Positions 29,689 to 38,946 of a DNA stretch of 64,000 nt are shown one piece after another; position 1 is the first letter of the stretch, and every line of letters begins with the position of its first letter. The position numbers and the translations under genes were made by a program. Below the pieces are notes generated by a model. That model worked only from the letters and a program-made list of their open reading frames with translations. It was not told where the DNA came from and did no database searches. This stretch comes from an uncultured Clostridium sp. (lineage in GTDB: Bacteria; Bacillota; Clostridia; TANB77; CAG-508), in assembly GCA_900553225.1 (NCBI GenBank), contig USCV01000001.1, positions 1 through 64,000 of the forward strand. The letters are read 5' to 3'.

Positions 29689-30706
29689 GTGAGTTATGGT
29701 ATGAAAAATGAGAGAATAATTAACCCAGAAACTATCAATTCTGGAGAAGAAAAACTAGAAACATCATTAAGACCACAAGTTTTAAGTGAATATATAGGAC
29801 AAACTAAAGTAAAAGAAAACATGAAAATATATATAGAGGCTGCCAAAAAAAGAGGTGAGCCTCTTGACCATGTTTTACTATATGGACCTCCAGGACTTGG
29901 AAAAACAACACTTTCAAATATAATTGCAAATGAAATGAATGCAAAAATAAAAATAACATCAGGGCCTGCGATAGAGAAAACAGGAGATTTAGCATCAATT
30001 CTTACAAGTTTAAATGAAAATGATATATTATTTATAGATGAAATCCATAGGATTAACAAAAATGTTGAAGAAATATTATATCCAGCTTTAGAAGACTTTA
30101 CATTAGACATTATGATAGGAAAAGGACCAACTGCGAAATCAATTAGAATTGATTTACCAAAGTTTACTTTAATTGGAGCAACAACAAAAGCAGGGTCGCT
30201 TTCTACACCGCTAAGAGATCGCTTTCGGAATAGTACATAGATTAGAGTTATATAGTGTTGAAGACTTATGCATTATTGTAAAGCGTTCGGCAAGTATATT
30301 ACAAATTGAAATAGAAAATAATGCGGCAATGGAAATTGCAAGACGTTCAAGAGGAACACCAAGAATTGCAAATAGACTGCTTAAAAGAGTAAGAGATTAT
30401 GCACTTGTTTTGGGCGATGGAAATATTACATTAGAAATAACAAAGCTTGCTCTTACAAGACTTGAAATAGATGAACTTGGACTTGATGAAATAGACAGAA
30501 AAATTTTGGAAACTTTAATTGTAAATTATCAAGGAAGACCAGTTGGTATTGATGCACTTGCAACTACAATTGGAGAAGAAGTAGATACAATTGAAGATGT
30601 ATATGAACCATATTTAATACAAATAGGCTTTATTTCAAGGACGGTAAGAGGAAGAATAGCTATGCCGGCAGCATATAAGCATTTAAAAATAGAATTTGAA
30701 GCATAA
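29689..30706 (+). CDS. ruvB: Holliday junction helicase RuvB, read through a +1 shift at CGG
   Basis: RuvB drives branch migration with RuvA. It starts at GTG 29689 or ATG 29701. Walker A (GPPGLGKTT), Walker B (LFIDEIHRI) and sensor 1 ([18 protein letters not shown]) are read in the first frame up to CGG 30226-30228. That frame stops at TAG three codons later. Skipping the C gives GGA and continues [14 protein letters not shown] through the winged-helix domain to 30706, for 338 residues, normal for the family. The glycine of RDRFG is conserved. There is no other defect. It is one of twelve such sites. Confidence 0.92.
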
Positions 30707-30733
30707 ATTATTAAAAATTGATGGAGGGTTAAA

Positions 30734-31307
30734 ATGAAACTATTAATGCATACTTGTTGTGCTCCTTGTAGTATTTATTGTATAGAAACTTTAAGGAATG
30801 AGGGGATAGAGCCAACTCTTTACTGGTATAATCCCAATATTCATCCATACAAAGAATACGAAGCAAGAAGAGATACTTTAAAGGAATATAGTAAAATGAT
30901 AAACATAAATGCTATTTTTGAAGAAGATTATGGACTTAAGAATTTTTGCAAAAATGTAATAGATGATTTGGATAATAGATGCAGTAATTATTGTTACAAA
31001 GTACGTTTAGAGCAAACTGCAAAATATGCAAAAGAACATGGCTATGATGCAATTACTACAACTCTTTTTGTAAGTCCATATCAAAAGCATGAAGCAATAA
31101 AAAAGATTGCAAGTGAAATTGCTAAAAAATATGACTTGGAATTTGTATACAGAGATTTTAGAGTTGGATTTAGAGAAGGACAAGCAAAAGCAAGAGAACT
31201 TCGGATTATATATGCAAAAATATTGCGGTTGTATATTTTCAGAGGAGGATAGATATAGTAAGCAAATAAAAAGAGATAGAGAAGATAATATAAACCATTC
31301 TATGTAA
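30734..31307 (+). CDS. queH: Epoxyqueuosine reductase QueH, read through a +1 shift at CGG
   Basis: QueH reduces epoxyqueuosine in tRNA to queuosine using iron-sulfur and metal cysteines. Start ATG 30734 behind GGAGGG. MHTCCAPCSIY and the NRCSNYCYKVRLEQTA cysteines are in the first frame, which meets CGG at 31202-31204 after KARE-L. The +1 frame continues GLYMQKYCGCIFSEEDRY, which supplies the remaining conserved CGC cysteines, to TAA 31307, total 190 residues. Without the shift the protein lacks its C-terminal metal ligands. The second CGG at 31226 is not in the restored frame. Confidence 0.92.
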
Positions 31308-31450
31308 ATCAAGGCTTTGATAAATAAGAGAAAACAATTAAAAATTTCTTTATAGATAATTATGAAGAAGAAATCAAAGACGGAGATTTTACTTGTACTG
31401 ATGTTAATATATTATTCAAAAGATTTAAAGAAAAAATAAAAGATAACTAG
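31308..31450 (+). pseudogene. Short unidentified coding remnant
   Basis: The stretch ending at TAG 31448-31450 reads NFFIDNYEEEIKDGDFTC and then VNILFKRFKEKIKDN, with a stop just upstream and no start or ribosome site. It looks like the end of a deleted gene. Family not recognised. Confidence 0.3.
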
Positions 31451-31474
31451 TAATTTGAGAGTGAGGTTGATAGT

Positions 31475-32113
31475 ATGAAAGATGGAAAAATACCTAATCC
31501 AAATACAATAAATCCTATTGCAGGATATGATAAAGAAATATATATAAAGCCAACAATAAAGAATAAGAATATTATTGTAGGAGATTTTTCATATATTGCA
31601 GATTCTGATTTCGAAAGTCATGTAACACATCATTACGAATGGAATAATGATAAGTTAAATATAGGAAAGTTTTGTCAGATAGCTTCAGGTGTTGAATTTG
31701 TTATGAATGGAGCAAATCATCAAATGAATGCAGTTTCGACATTTCCGTTTTATACTTTAGAAGGATGGAAACAAACACCACCAACACGAAATGACTTACC
31801 AATAAAGGGAGATACTATCATTGCCAATGATGTATGGATAGGACAAAATGCAACTATTCTTCCAGGAGTTCATATTGGAGATGGTGCAATAATTGGTGCT
31901 AATAGTGTTGTTGGAAGTAATGTTGAACCATATACAATAGTTGTAGGAAATCCTGCAAAAGCGTTAAGAAAAAGATTTGATGAAGAACTAATTGATATTA
32001 TGGAAAAATTAAAGTGGTGGGATAAAAGTATAGAAGAAATAAATAATTTAATTCCTTTACTAACAAACAGCAATTTAGAGTATGTAAAAGAAGAATTAAA
32101 GAAATTGTTATAG
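31475..32113 (+). CDS. Vat/CatB-type xenobiotic acetyltransferase
   Basis: 212 residues of left-handed beta-helix (hexapeptide repeats). SHVTHHYEWNNDKLNIGKFC, then the catalytic-His region NGANHQMNAVSTFPF, NDVWIGQNATILPGVHIGDG and VVGNPAKALRKRF. This subfamily acetylates small molecules such as streptogramin A or chloramphenicol, but many members have no resistance role. Trimeric, cytoplasmic. Ribosome site GTGAGG. Resistance should not be assumed. Confidence 0.85.
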   Translation: MKDGKIPNPNTINPIAGYDKEIYIKPTIKNKNIIVGDFSYIADSDFESHVTHHYEWNNDKLNIGKFCQIASGVEFVMNGANHQMNAVSTFPFYTLEGWKQTPPTRNDLPIKGDTIIANDVWIGQNATILPGVHIGDGAIIGANSVVGSNVEPYTIVVGNPAKALRKRFDEELIDIMEKLKWWDKSIEEINNLIPLLTNSNLEYVKEELKKLL

Positions 32114-32335
32114 TTACAAATTAAAAGTTATAGAGAGAATATAAAACTGATAATGTATAAAGCAAAGGAAGAACGAGCATAAATCCTATAGAAAATTTGA
32201 AAGACTTAATAATATATCAAAGTAAAAACAATGAAAATATATTAGTAGAAGTTTTATACGATTAGGAATATATAGTTTATATATTATGAGAGAAAAAAGA
32301 TACGAATAATTTTTTGTTATGATTGGAGAAGAGTT
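32114..32335 (+). other. AT-rich gap with possible gene remnant
   Basis: One frame from about 32178 to TAG 32265 reads NPIENLKDLIIYQSKNNENI then LVEVLYD. This faintly recalls the start of RhuM-type DNA-binding proteins. It is too short to assign. Nothing else is seen. Confidence 0.2.
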
Positions 32336-32757
32336 ATGTCAGAAAAAGATAAAATGTTGGCAGGAGAATTATATGATACTAACTATGATAAAGAATTAAT
32401 AAAAGATAGATATAAAGCTAAAGATATTTGCTTTGAATATAATAATTTAAAACCATCAGATTTTGAAAGCAAAGACAGAATAATTAAAAAATTATTTGCA
32501 GAAACAGGAAAGCAGATAATAGTTGAACAGAACTTTTGGTGTGATTATGGTTATAATATTTCTGTTGGAGAAAATTTTTATATGAATCATAATTGTATAA
32601 TATTAGATGGTGCAAAAGTAGAGTTTGGTGATAATGTATTTGTTGCACCTAATTGTGGTTTTTATACGGCAGGCCACCCTTTAGATTATGAAACTAGAAA
32701 TAAAGGATTAGAATATGCAAAGCCTATCAAAGTAGGAAATAATGTATGGATAGGTGG
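32336..32757 (+). pseudogene. Maltose O-acetyltransferase (Maa/NodL type), 3' end deleted
   Basis: From ATG 32336, SEKDKMLAGELYDTNYDKEL and the hexapeptide domain (FWCDYGYNISVGENFYMNHN, DNVFVAPNCGFYTAGHPL with the catalytic His, VGNNVWIGGN) are normal. After WIGGN the expected VTILPGVTIG repeats and C-terminus are missing. The frame runs into a zinc-ribbon gene at about 32757 and ends at 32866 as nonsense. A deletion has joined the two genes. The trimer-closing end is lost, so activity is doubtful. Confidence 0.8.
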
Positions 32758-32949
32758 AAATGTCCAAAATGTAATAATGAAAAATTTGAAAGAGATCAAT
32801 TTCAAGCTACTGGAGGAAATTTTGCAAAAATATTTGATGTGCAAAATAAAAAATTCATTACTATAAGTTGTACGAAATGCGGTTATACAGAAATTTATAA
32901 AACTGAAACAGAAGCAGGAATGAATATATTAGATTTTTTACTAAATTAG
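32746..32949 (+). CDS. Zinc-ribbon nucleic-acid-binding-like protein
   Basis: 67 residues. WKCPKCNNEKFE and ISCTKCGYTEIYK supply four cysteines for one zinc; FQATGGNFAKIFDVQNKKFI and the GMNILDFL end are characteristic of a small conserved Firmicutes family. The native start was probably lost in the deletion that fused it to the maa gene. The present ATG 32746 lies inside maa and lacks a ribosome site, so expression is uncertain although the protein is nearly complete. Confidence 0.72.
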   Translation: MDRWKCPKCNNEKFERDQFQATGGNFAKIFDVQNKKFITISCTKCGYTEIYKTETEAGMNILDFLLN

Positions 32950-33045
32950 ATAAAATAAAAGAAACAGTGAAAAGTAATTAATTGAAAAAATAGATACTTT
33001 TATGGTCTTATAAATCTATATTTTATATATAAGAAGTGAGGAAAA

Positions 33046-33717
33046 ATGTCAAAAATATTAATAGTTGAAGATGATGAAAAATTACGAAATGAACTTGAAA
33101 TTTTTCTTAACAATAATGGGTATGAAGCATGTTGTTTAGAAAAGTTTGAGAATCCAATAGAAGATATATTAAAAGAAAATGCAGATTTGGTTTTATTAGA
33201 TATAAATTTACCTAATTCAGATGGAGAGTACATTTGTAAAAAGATAAGAAAATTATCAAATGTGCCAATAATAATGGTGACAAGTAGAGATAATGAAATT
33301 GATGAATTATTAAGTTTAAATAACGGAGCAGACCAATATGTAACTAAACCATATAATAGTCGAATTTTGCTTGCGAAAGTTTCTGGGCTACTTAAAAGAG
33401 TACAAAATATGGAAGCATATCAAAATAGAATTAATTATAATGGGCTCACATTAGATATTTCTAAAAGCATTATAGAAAAGGAAAACGAAAAGATAGAATT
33501 AACTAAGAATGAGTTAAAGATATTTCACTTTCTTTTATTAAACAAGGATAAAATTATATCAAGAGACGAACTAATGGATTACTTGTGGGAAAGCGAAAGC
33601 TTTATAGATGATAATACACTATCAGTAAACATGAAAAGACTAAGAAATAAGCTAGAAGATTTAGGAATGAAAGACTGTATAGAAACTAAAAGAGGACAGG
33701 GGTATATATTAAAATGA
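33046..33717 (+). CDS. OmpR-family response regulator (BceR-like)
   Basis: 223 residues. Receiver domain with acidic pocket VEDDEKLRNEL, phosphorylated Asp in LLDINLP (about residue 52) and KPYNSRILLAKV; C-terminal winged helix with TKNELKIFHFLLLN and DNTLSVNMKRLRNKL. It overlaps the kinase gene by ATGA. With the downstream transporter this is the arrangement of BceRS/BceAB antimicrobial-peptide detoxification modules. Confidence 0.92.
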   Translation: MSKILIVEDDEKLRNELEIFLNNNGYEACCLEKFENPIEDILKENADLVLLDINLPNSDGEYICKKIRKLSNVPIIMVTSRDNEIDELLSLNNGADQYVTKPYNSRILLAKVSGLLKRVQNMEAYQNRINYNGLTLDISKSIIEKENEKIELTKNELKIFHFLLLNKDKIISRDELMDYLWESESFIDDNTLSVNMKRLRNKLEDLGMKDCIETKRGQGYILK

Positions 33718-34736
33718 GTTTTAAGGAATATATAAAGGATAAAAGTATTTACATTTTAGTGTTATTATTTGTTGTAGCAACTTCTGAAATATTACTGATT
33801 CCATTTAGTATACACAAATTTGTAAAGATCTACATTGAGGTTATACCTGTTATGATGTTTTCTATTTGTTTCTTTATAGAATATTACAGAAAAAATAGAT
33901 ATTATAATAATTTGAAAGATAAGCTAGAAGATTTGAAAGAAAAATATCTAATAGCAGAAATTATTGAAACATCAAATTTTTCAGAAAGCAAAATTTTAAA
34001 AGAAATATTGCAAGAGACAGGAAAATCAATGCTTGAAAATGTAAATAAGTACAAGCATTTAACAGAAGACTATAAAGAATATATTGAGTTATGGATACAT
34101 GAGGTAAAAATACCTATAGTTACAGGAAAAATGATTATAGAAAATAATAAAAACGAAGTAACAGAAAGTATAGATGAAGAATTAGACAAAATAGAAAATT
34201 ATATAGAACAAGCTTTATTTTATGCTAGAAGTAATGTACCAGAAAAAGACTATTATGTAAAGAAACAAAATTTAAAAGAGATTGTAAATACAGCAATATT
34301 AAAAAATAAAAGAAGCTTATTGCAAAATAAAGTAAAATTAAATTTGCACGAGTTAGATGGTCAAATATATACAGACTCTAAATGGTGTATTTTTATAATA
34401 AATCAAATAATACAAAATGCAGTAAAGTACAGTAAATCTAGTAACAAAGAAATAGAAATGTTTGGCATAAATAATAAAGAAAATACAATTTTATGCATAA
34501 AAGATAATGGAATAGGCATAAAGAAGGGTGAAATTACAAGAGTATTTGAAAAAGGTTTTACTGGAACAAATGGTAGAAAAGTAGGACAAAAATCAACAGG
34601 AATGGGATTATATTTATGTAAAAAATTATGTAATAAGTTAGGATTGAGAATAGAACTAGACTCAGAAGAAAATATTGGAACAGAAATAAGAATTGCATTT
34701 CCAAAAAGTAGTTTTATACAAGATGCAATAGAATAA
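33714..34736 (+). CDS. Intramembrane-sensing histidine kinase (BceS-like)
   Basis: 340 residues. Two membrane helices (about 12-30 and 38-55) with almost no extracellular loop, as in BceS kinases, which sense through their ABC partner. Phosphorylated His in ELWIHEVKIPI (about residue 129), N box IINQIIQNAVKYS, G boxes DNGIGIKKGEI and STGMGLYLCKKL. Terminator-like hairpin follows. Confidence 0.92.
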   Translation: MSFKEYIKDKSIYILVLLFVVATSEILLIPFSIHKFVKIYIEVIPVMMFSICFFIEYYRKNRYYNNLKDKLEDLKEKYLIAEIIETSNFSESKILKEILQETGKSMLENVNKYKHLTEDYKEYIELWIHEVKIPIVTGKMIIENNKNEVTESIDEELDKIENYIEQALFYARSNVPEKDYYVKKQNLKEIVNTAILKNKRSLLQNKVKLNLHELDGQIYTDSKWCIFIINQIIQNAVKYSKSSNKEIEMFGINNKENTILCIKDNGIGIKKGEITRVFEKGFTGTNGRKVGQKSTGMGLYLCKKLCNKLGLRIELDSEENIGTEIRIAFPKSSFIQDAIE

Positions 34737-34748
34737 TATGTAGAAAGG

Positions 34749-34800
34749 CTACCAGATTGAACTATACTCCAAAAATTATAGTTCAAATGGTGGCTTTTTT
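34749..34800 (+). terminator. Terminator after the two-component genes
   Basis: GCTACCAGATTGAACTATA pairs with TATAGTTCAAATGGTGGC around a 10-base loop, and six T follow. It separates regulator and transporter transcripts. Confidence 0.75.
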
Positions 34801-34826
34801 CAAATCTTACAAAAAAGTAAGATTTG
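34801..34826 (+). promoter_or_regulatory. Perfect palindrome upstream of the BceAB-like transporter
   Basis: CAAATCTTAC-AAAAAA-GTAAGATTTG, ten perfect pairs, 75 bases before the transporter start. It could be the response-regulator binding site or an RNA hairpin. I see no clear -35/-10 boxes after it. Confidence 0.45.
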
Positions 34827-34901
34827 TGTAATGCAAATCGATGGCAAGAAATAAAAAAGGTAGTACAATTAATGTAATAAAACAGAAAGGGAGATTGAAA
34901 G

Positions 34902-35670
34902 ATGGAAAATGTATTAGAAACTAAAAATATTGAAAAATACTATGGCAACAAGTCTAATCTAACAAAAGCTATCGATAATATTAGCTTTGAAGTGAAAAAA
35001 GGAGAGTTTGTTGGAATAATGGGAGCAAGTGGATCACGGAAAAACAACACTTTTAAATTGCATTTCTACAATTGATAGAGTTACAGCAGGAAAAATAATA
35101 ATTGATGGAAAAGACATTACAAAATTAAAAGGAAATCAACTAAATAAATTTAGAAGAGAAAAACTCGGTTTTATATTTCAAGACTTTAATTTATTAGACA
35201 CATTGACAGCTTATGAAAATATTGCATTAGCATTAACTATTTCAAAAGTGAATGCACATGAGATAGATAAAAAAGTAAAAGAAGTTGCTCAAAAACTTGG
35301 AATTTCAGACATATTAAATAAATACCCTTATCAAATATCTGGAGGACAAAAACAAAGAGTAGCATCAGCAAGAGCAATTATCACAAATCCAAAATTAATA
35401 TTAGCAGATGAACCAACAGGCGCATTGGATTCGAAATCTGCAAAACAATTACTAGAAAGTTTTGAAATTTTAAATCAAAAAATAAATTCAACTATAGTTA
35501 TGGTTACACATGATTCTTTTACAGCAAGTTACGCAAGCAGAATATTATTTATAAAAGATGGAAAGATTTTTAATGAACTTATAAAAGGAAATGATACAAG
35601 AAAACAATTTTTCGAAAAGATAATAGAAGTTCAAACCTTATTAGGAGGTGAACTTGGAGATGTTATTTAA
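34902..35670 (+). CDS. BceA-like ABC transporter ATPase, read through a +1 shift at CGG
   Basis: Start ATG 34902 behind AAGGGAG. The first frame reads VLETKNIEKYYGNKSN, then GIIMGASGS, and meets CGG at 35037-35039. It would stop after 14 more codons. Skipping the C gives GGA and GKTTLLN, completing the Walker A motif GASGSGKTT. The rest is normal: FQDFNLLDTLTAYENI (Q loop), ISGGQKQRVASARAI (signature), LILADEPTGALD (Walker B), and VTHD. Total 255 residues, the family length. Since the affected residue is the invariant Walker A glycine, Arg cannot be tolerated here. It ends inside the start of the permease gene. Confidence 0.92.
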
Positions 35671-37762
35671 ATTATCAATAAAAAACATGAAAAAGAGTTT
35701 TAAAGATTATGCAATATACTTTATTACTTTGGTTTTAGGTGTAGCAGTATTTTATATGTTTAACTCCATTGATAGTCAAGAAGCAATGCTACAAGTATCA
35801 AGTTCTACTAAACAAATGATAAAACTTATGATTAATATGCTTGGCATGGTATCGGTATTTATTGCTGTAATATTAGGACTCTTAATTGTATATGCTAATA
35901 ATTTTTTAATAAATAGAAGAAAAAAAGAATTTGGAATATATATGACATTAGGAATGGGAAAAAGGCAAATCTCTAAAATTTTATTAATAGAGACAGTACT
36001 TGTTGGGATAATTTCTCTTGCAATAGGTCTTATATTAGGAATTTTCGCATCACAGTTTATGTCTATATTGGTTGCAAAATTATTTCAAGCAGATATGAGT
36101 AAATTTGAATTTGTATTTTCGCAAAATGCTTGTATTAAAACTTGTATATATTTTGCTGTAATGTATTTGGCTGTATTACTTTTCAATGCATTTACAATAT
36201 CAAGATATAAATTAATAAACCTACTAACAGCAATTAAAAAGAATGAACAAATAAAAATGAAAAATCCAATAGTATGTATTATAGTTTTTATAATTGCAGC
36301 AGTAGGTTTAGGATATGCTTATTGGGAAGTGACAAAAGGAATTTTCAACATGACAAATGTTAATGATACAACAAGAGCTATTGGAATATCAGTTTTACTT
36401 GGAGTAGTTGGAACAATTTTAATATTTTGGTCTTTTTCAGGATTAATATTAAGATTAGTTCAAGCTAAAAAAAGTACATACTTAAAAGGAACTAATATGT
36501 TTGTACTAAGACAATTACATAATAAAATTAATACAACTGTAATTAGTATGAGTGTAATATGTTTAATGCTATTTATGACAATTACCGCATTATCTTCATC
36601 AATTGCATTAAAAAATTCTATGCAAGCTGATTTAGAAAAAATGACACCGGTAGATTTGAACTTATACAAAACAGCTAATTTACCAGAAAAGACTGTAAAT
36701 AGTAATGAAAAAGAAATTACTTATACACAAGAGTTACAAGAAGATTCAAAACAAGCTATTTCATATACGCTTATTCAAAATGGTTTTGATATGAAACAAT
36801 TAAAAGATGTTATAGAAGCACCAATTTATGAAGCAGATGGATTTTCATGGAAAAAAACATTAGGAAAAGCTTCAGATCAAATAAAAGAACAATTTCCTAG
36901 AATGAAATTGGATATACTAGAACAAGTAATGAAGATATCTGATTACAATAAAATTGCAAAATTATATGGAAATGAACAGTATTCTTTAAAAAATGATGAA
37001 TATATTATAATTTGTAATTATGAAAGTATAGCCAATATAAGAAATTTAGGATTGAAAGAAAAGACTATAATTAATTTAAATGGAAAAGAATATAAACCAA
37101 AATATAATGAATGCAAAGATGGATTTATACAAATATCAACAAGTCATACAAATGAAGGAATTATATTAGTTCCAGACAGTTGCAATTTTAGTGAAAAAGA
37201 ACAAAAATTGTGGTTCTTAGTTGCTAATTATAATGCTAAAACAGATAAAGAAAAAGAACAAATAGAAAAGATGCTTACAAGCGATGAGTCTGAATTGGTA
37301 CAAAAACTAAACAAAGAAAATAATACATTAGATGGAGAAACTAAAATAAGTATAATTGAATCAAGTGTTGGGTTATCAACTATAATAGTATTTATTGCAA
37401 TTTATTTAGGAATTATATTTCTTATAGCAAGTTGTGCTATTTTAGCATTAAAACAACTAACAGAAAGCTCAGATAACAAACAAAGATATATTATATTAAG
37501 AAAAATAGGTTGTGATGAGAAGATGATAAATCAAGCACTATTTAGACAAATAGGAATCTTCTTTGGATTACCACTTATTTTAGCAATAATTCACTCAATA
37601 TTTGGAATACAATTTGCTATGTCTATATTTGATGTACTCGCGTCTAAAGAACAATTATTACCATCAATTATAGCAACTGCAATTGCTATAGGTGTAATTT
37701 ATGGATGTTATTTTTTAGCAACATATATAGGAAGTAAAAACATCATTAAAGAGGAAGAATAA
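35660..37762 (+). CDS. BceB-like ABC transporter permease
   Basis: About 700 residues from ATG 35660 (TAGGAGG upstream; GTG 35648 is an in-frame alternative overlapping that site). Ten membrane helices with FtsX-like domains at both ends and a large extracellular domain (about residues 300-560) between helices 7 and 8. That is the BceB architecture used to recognise lipid II-targeting peptides. RRKKEFGIYMTLGMGKRQI is a typical FtsX-like coupling segment. It depends on BceA being made across its CGG site. Confidence 0.9.
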   Translation: MLFKLSIKNMKKSFKDYAIYFITLVLGVAVFYMFNSIDSQEAMLQVSSSTKQMIKLMINMLGMVSVFIAVILGLLIVYANNFLINRRKKEFGIYMTLGMGKRQISKILLIETVLVGIISLAIGLILGIFASQFMSILVAKLFQADMSKFEFVFSQNACIKTCIYFAVMYLAVLLFNAFTISRYKLINLLTAIKKNEQIKMKNPIVCIIVFIIAAVGLGYAYWEVTKGIFNMTNVNDTTRAIGISVLLGVVGTILIFWSFSGLILRLVQAKKSTYLKGTNMFVLRQLHNKINTTVISMSVICLMLFMTITALSSSIALKNSMQADLEKMTPVDLNLYKTANLPEKTVNSNEKEITYTQELQEDSKQAISYTLIQNGFDMKQLKDVIEAPIYEADGFSWKKTLGKASDQIKEQFPRMKLDILEQVMKISDYNKIAKLYGNEQYSLKNDEYIIICNYESIANIRNLGLKEKTIINLNGKEYKPKYNECKDGFIQISTSHTNEGIILVPDSCNFSEKEQKLWFLVANYNAKTDKEKEQIEKMLTSDESELVQKLNKENNTLDGETKISIIESSVGLSTIIVFIAIYLGIIFLIASCAILALKQLTESSDNKQRYIILRKIGCDEKMINQALFRQIGIFFGLPLILAIIHSIFGIQFAMSIFDVLASKEQLLPSIIATAIAIGVIYGCYFLATYIGSKNIIKEEE

Positions 37763-37786
37763 TTTATATTAAAGGAGAAATTTAAA

Positions 37787-38337
37787 ATGGAATATGAAAA
37801 AACAAAAAAGTATATGCAGTAGATTTATGGAGTAATCCTGAAGAAAATAGAGAATTCTTTACACAAATGGGATTAACAGATAAGCAAATTGTTCCCGTGA
37901 AAGCAGATGCTACAGACTTAAAATTCGAAAAAGAATTTTTCGATGCAGTAGTTAGCACAGATTCATATAATTATTTTGGAAGAGATGAAAAATACTTAGA
38001 TGAAAAACTTTTACCTTTTGTGAAAAATGGAGGATACATTTACATAGTTGTTCCAGGAATGAAGAAAGATTGTCATAGCGACATTCCAAAAGAATTGCTT
38101 TTACCTTGGACTCCTGAACAATTAGACTATATTCACGATATTGAATACTGGAGAAACATTGTTTCAAAATCAAAGAACAGTGAAATAATTTCAATTTATG
38201 AAATGGAAAGTAATGAAGAATGTTGGAATGATTGGATACAATGCGATAATGAGTATTCTAGAAGCGATAGAAAAGCCATTGAAGCAGGAGCATGCAAATA
38301 TTTAAACTTTATTGCTATTGTTCTGAAGAAAAAATAA
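37787..38337 (+). pseudogene. SAM-dependent methyltransferase with internal deletion
   Basis: A good ribosome site (AAAGGAGAAA) and ATG 37787 read EYEKTKKYMQ and then TAG. In another frame from about 37811 the second part of a methyltransferase begins: VYAVDLWSNPEENREFF, VPVKADATDLKFEKEFFDAV, STDSYNYFG, then about 120 more residues to 38337. The glycine-rich SAM-binding motif I expected before VYAVD is missing. An internal deletion of about 50-60 codons fits. Non-functional. Confidence 0.8.
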
Positions 38338-38348
38338 ATTCTTATTAA

Positions 38349-38378
38349 GAGGGTAACAATTCAAATTGTCACCCTCTA
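38349..38378 (+). terminator. Strong hairpin after the methyltransferase remnant
   Basis: GAGGGTAACAA pairs with TTGTCACCCTC around a 6-base loop, followed by a T-rich run (38378-38396). Confidence 0.7.
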
Positions 38379-38400
38379 ATATTTTTAAGGAAGACTAAAA

Positions 38401-38496
38401 ATGACTATTCCAGAGAAAAAAATATATACTCGTACAGGTGATAAACAAACAGAACAGAAACTTTGTAATTTATGCTATCGTATGACAGAAAAGTGA
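38401..38496 (+). pseudogene. 31-codon remnant resembling the start of a PduO-type adenosyltransferase
   Basis: ATG 38401 to TGA 38494. KIYTRTGDK is the N-terminal nucleotide-binding motif of ATP:cobalamin adenosyltransferases, but the sequence then goes to QTEQKLCNLCYRM, which does not fit. Probably a deletion scar. Confidence 0.4.
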
Positions 38497-38505
38497 AGTA
38501 CCGTA

Positions 38506-38535
38506 TTGCCAAATTTATTCTTTTTATGATATAAT
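38506..38535 (+). promoter_or_regulatory. Promoter for the 38586-41108 gene group
   Basis: TTGCCA (38506-38511) and TATAAT (38530-38535), 18-base spacer. Confidence 0.55.
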
Positions 38536-38585
38536 ATTAGAATAAAACTTAAATGGTTGTATCTATACAAAGGAGGAATATTAAA

Positions 38586-38916
38586 ATGAATGAATTTAAG
38601 GTTATTGTTGTAATGAATGAAACAATGTTAAATGTTCTAAAAGACAAAAATTCTGATTATTCATTAAATTTAAAAATTCAAAAATATTTAAAAGATGAAG
38701 CTCTCTTCTTTAAAATAAATAAACAAAATGCTTATAAAATCTTGCAAGCGGTAGGCGTAAAACAGGAGCAATTGGAAGGGGTGTACAAGAAGTTAATAGA
38801 ACCAAATATGTTTTATGATTTATTAAATAGAGGAAAAATAAATGCTGCTGATGATAGCATAATTATTAAATATGATACTTATCGGCTATGACGACTTATT
38901 TAAAAAAAGAAAATAA
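38586..38916 (+). CDS. Small protein of unknown function with a +1 CGG site near its end
   Basis: 109 residues from ATG 38586 (AAAGGAGGAATA upstream). It is soluble, mixed charge, beginning NEFKVIVVMNETMLNVLKDK. It reads IIIKYDTY, then CGG at 38883-38885, CTA and TGA. Skipping the C gives GGC and an ending GYDDLFKKRK at TAA 38916, a plausible basic tail. I do not recognise the family. The site matches the eleven others, but there is no family alignment to prove it. It is likely co-transcribed with the two transglutaminase-like genes that follow. Confidence 0.6.
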
Positions 38917-38946
38917 TATATAAAAAAAGTAATGGGGGAAAAATAA

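Noticed and set aside
31226..31228. Second CGG in queH
   Set aside because: It is in frame only in the unshifted reading. In the restored frame it is TGC GGT, an ordinary Cys-Gly.
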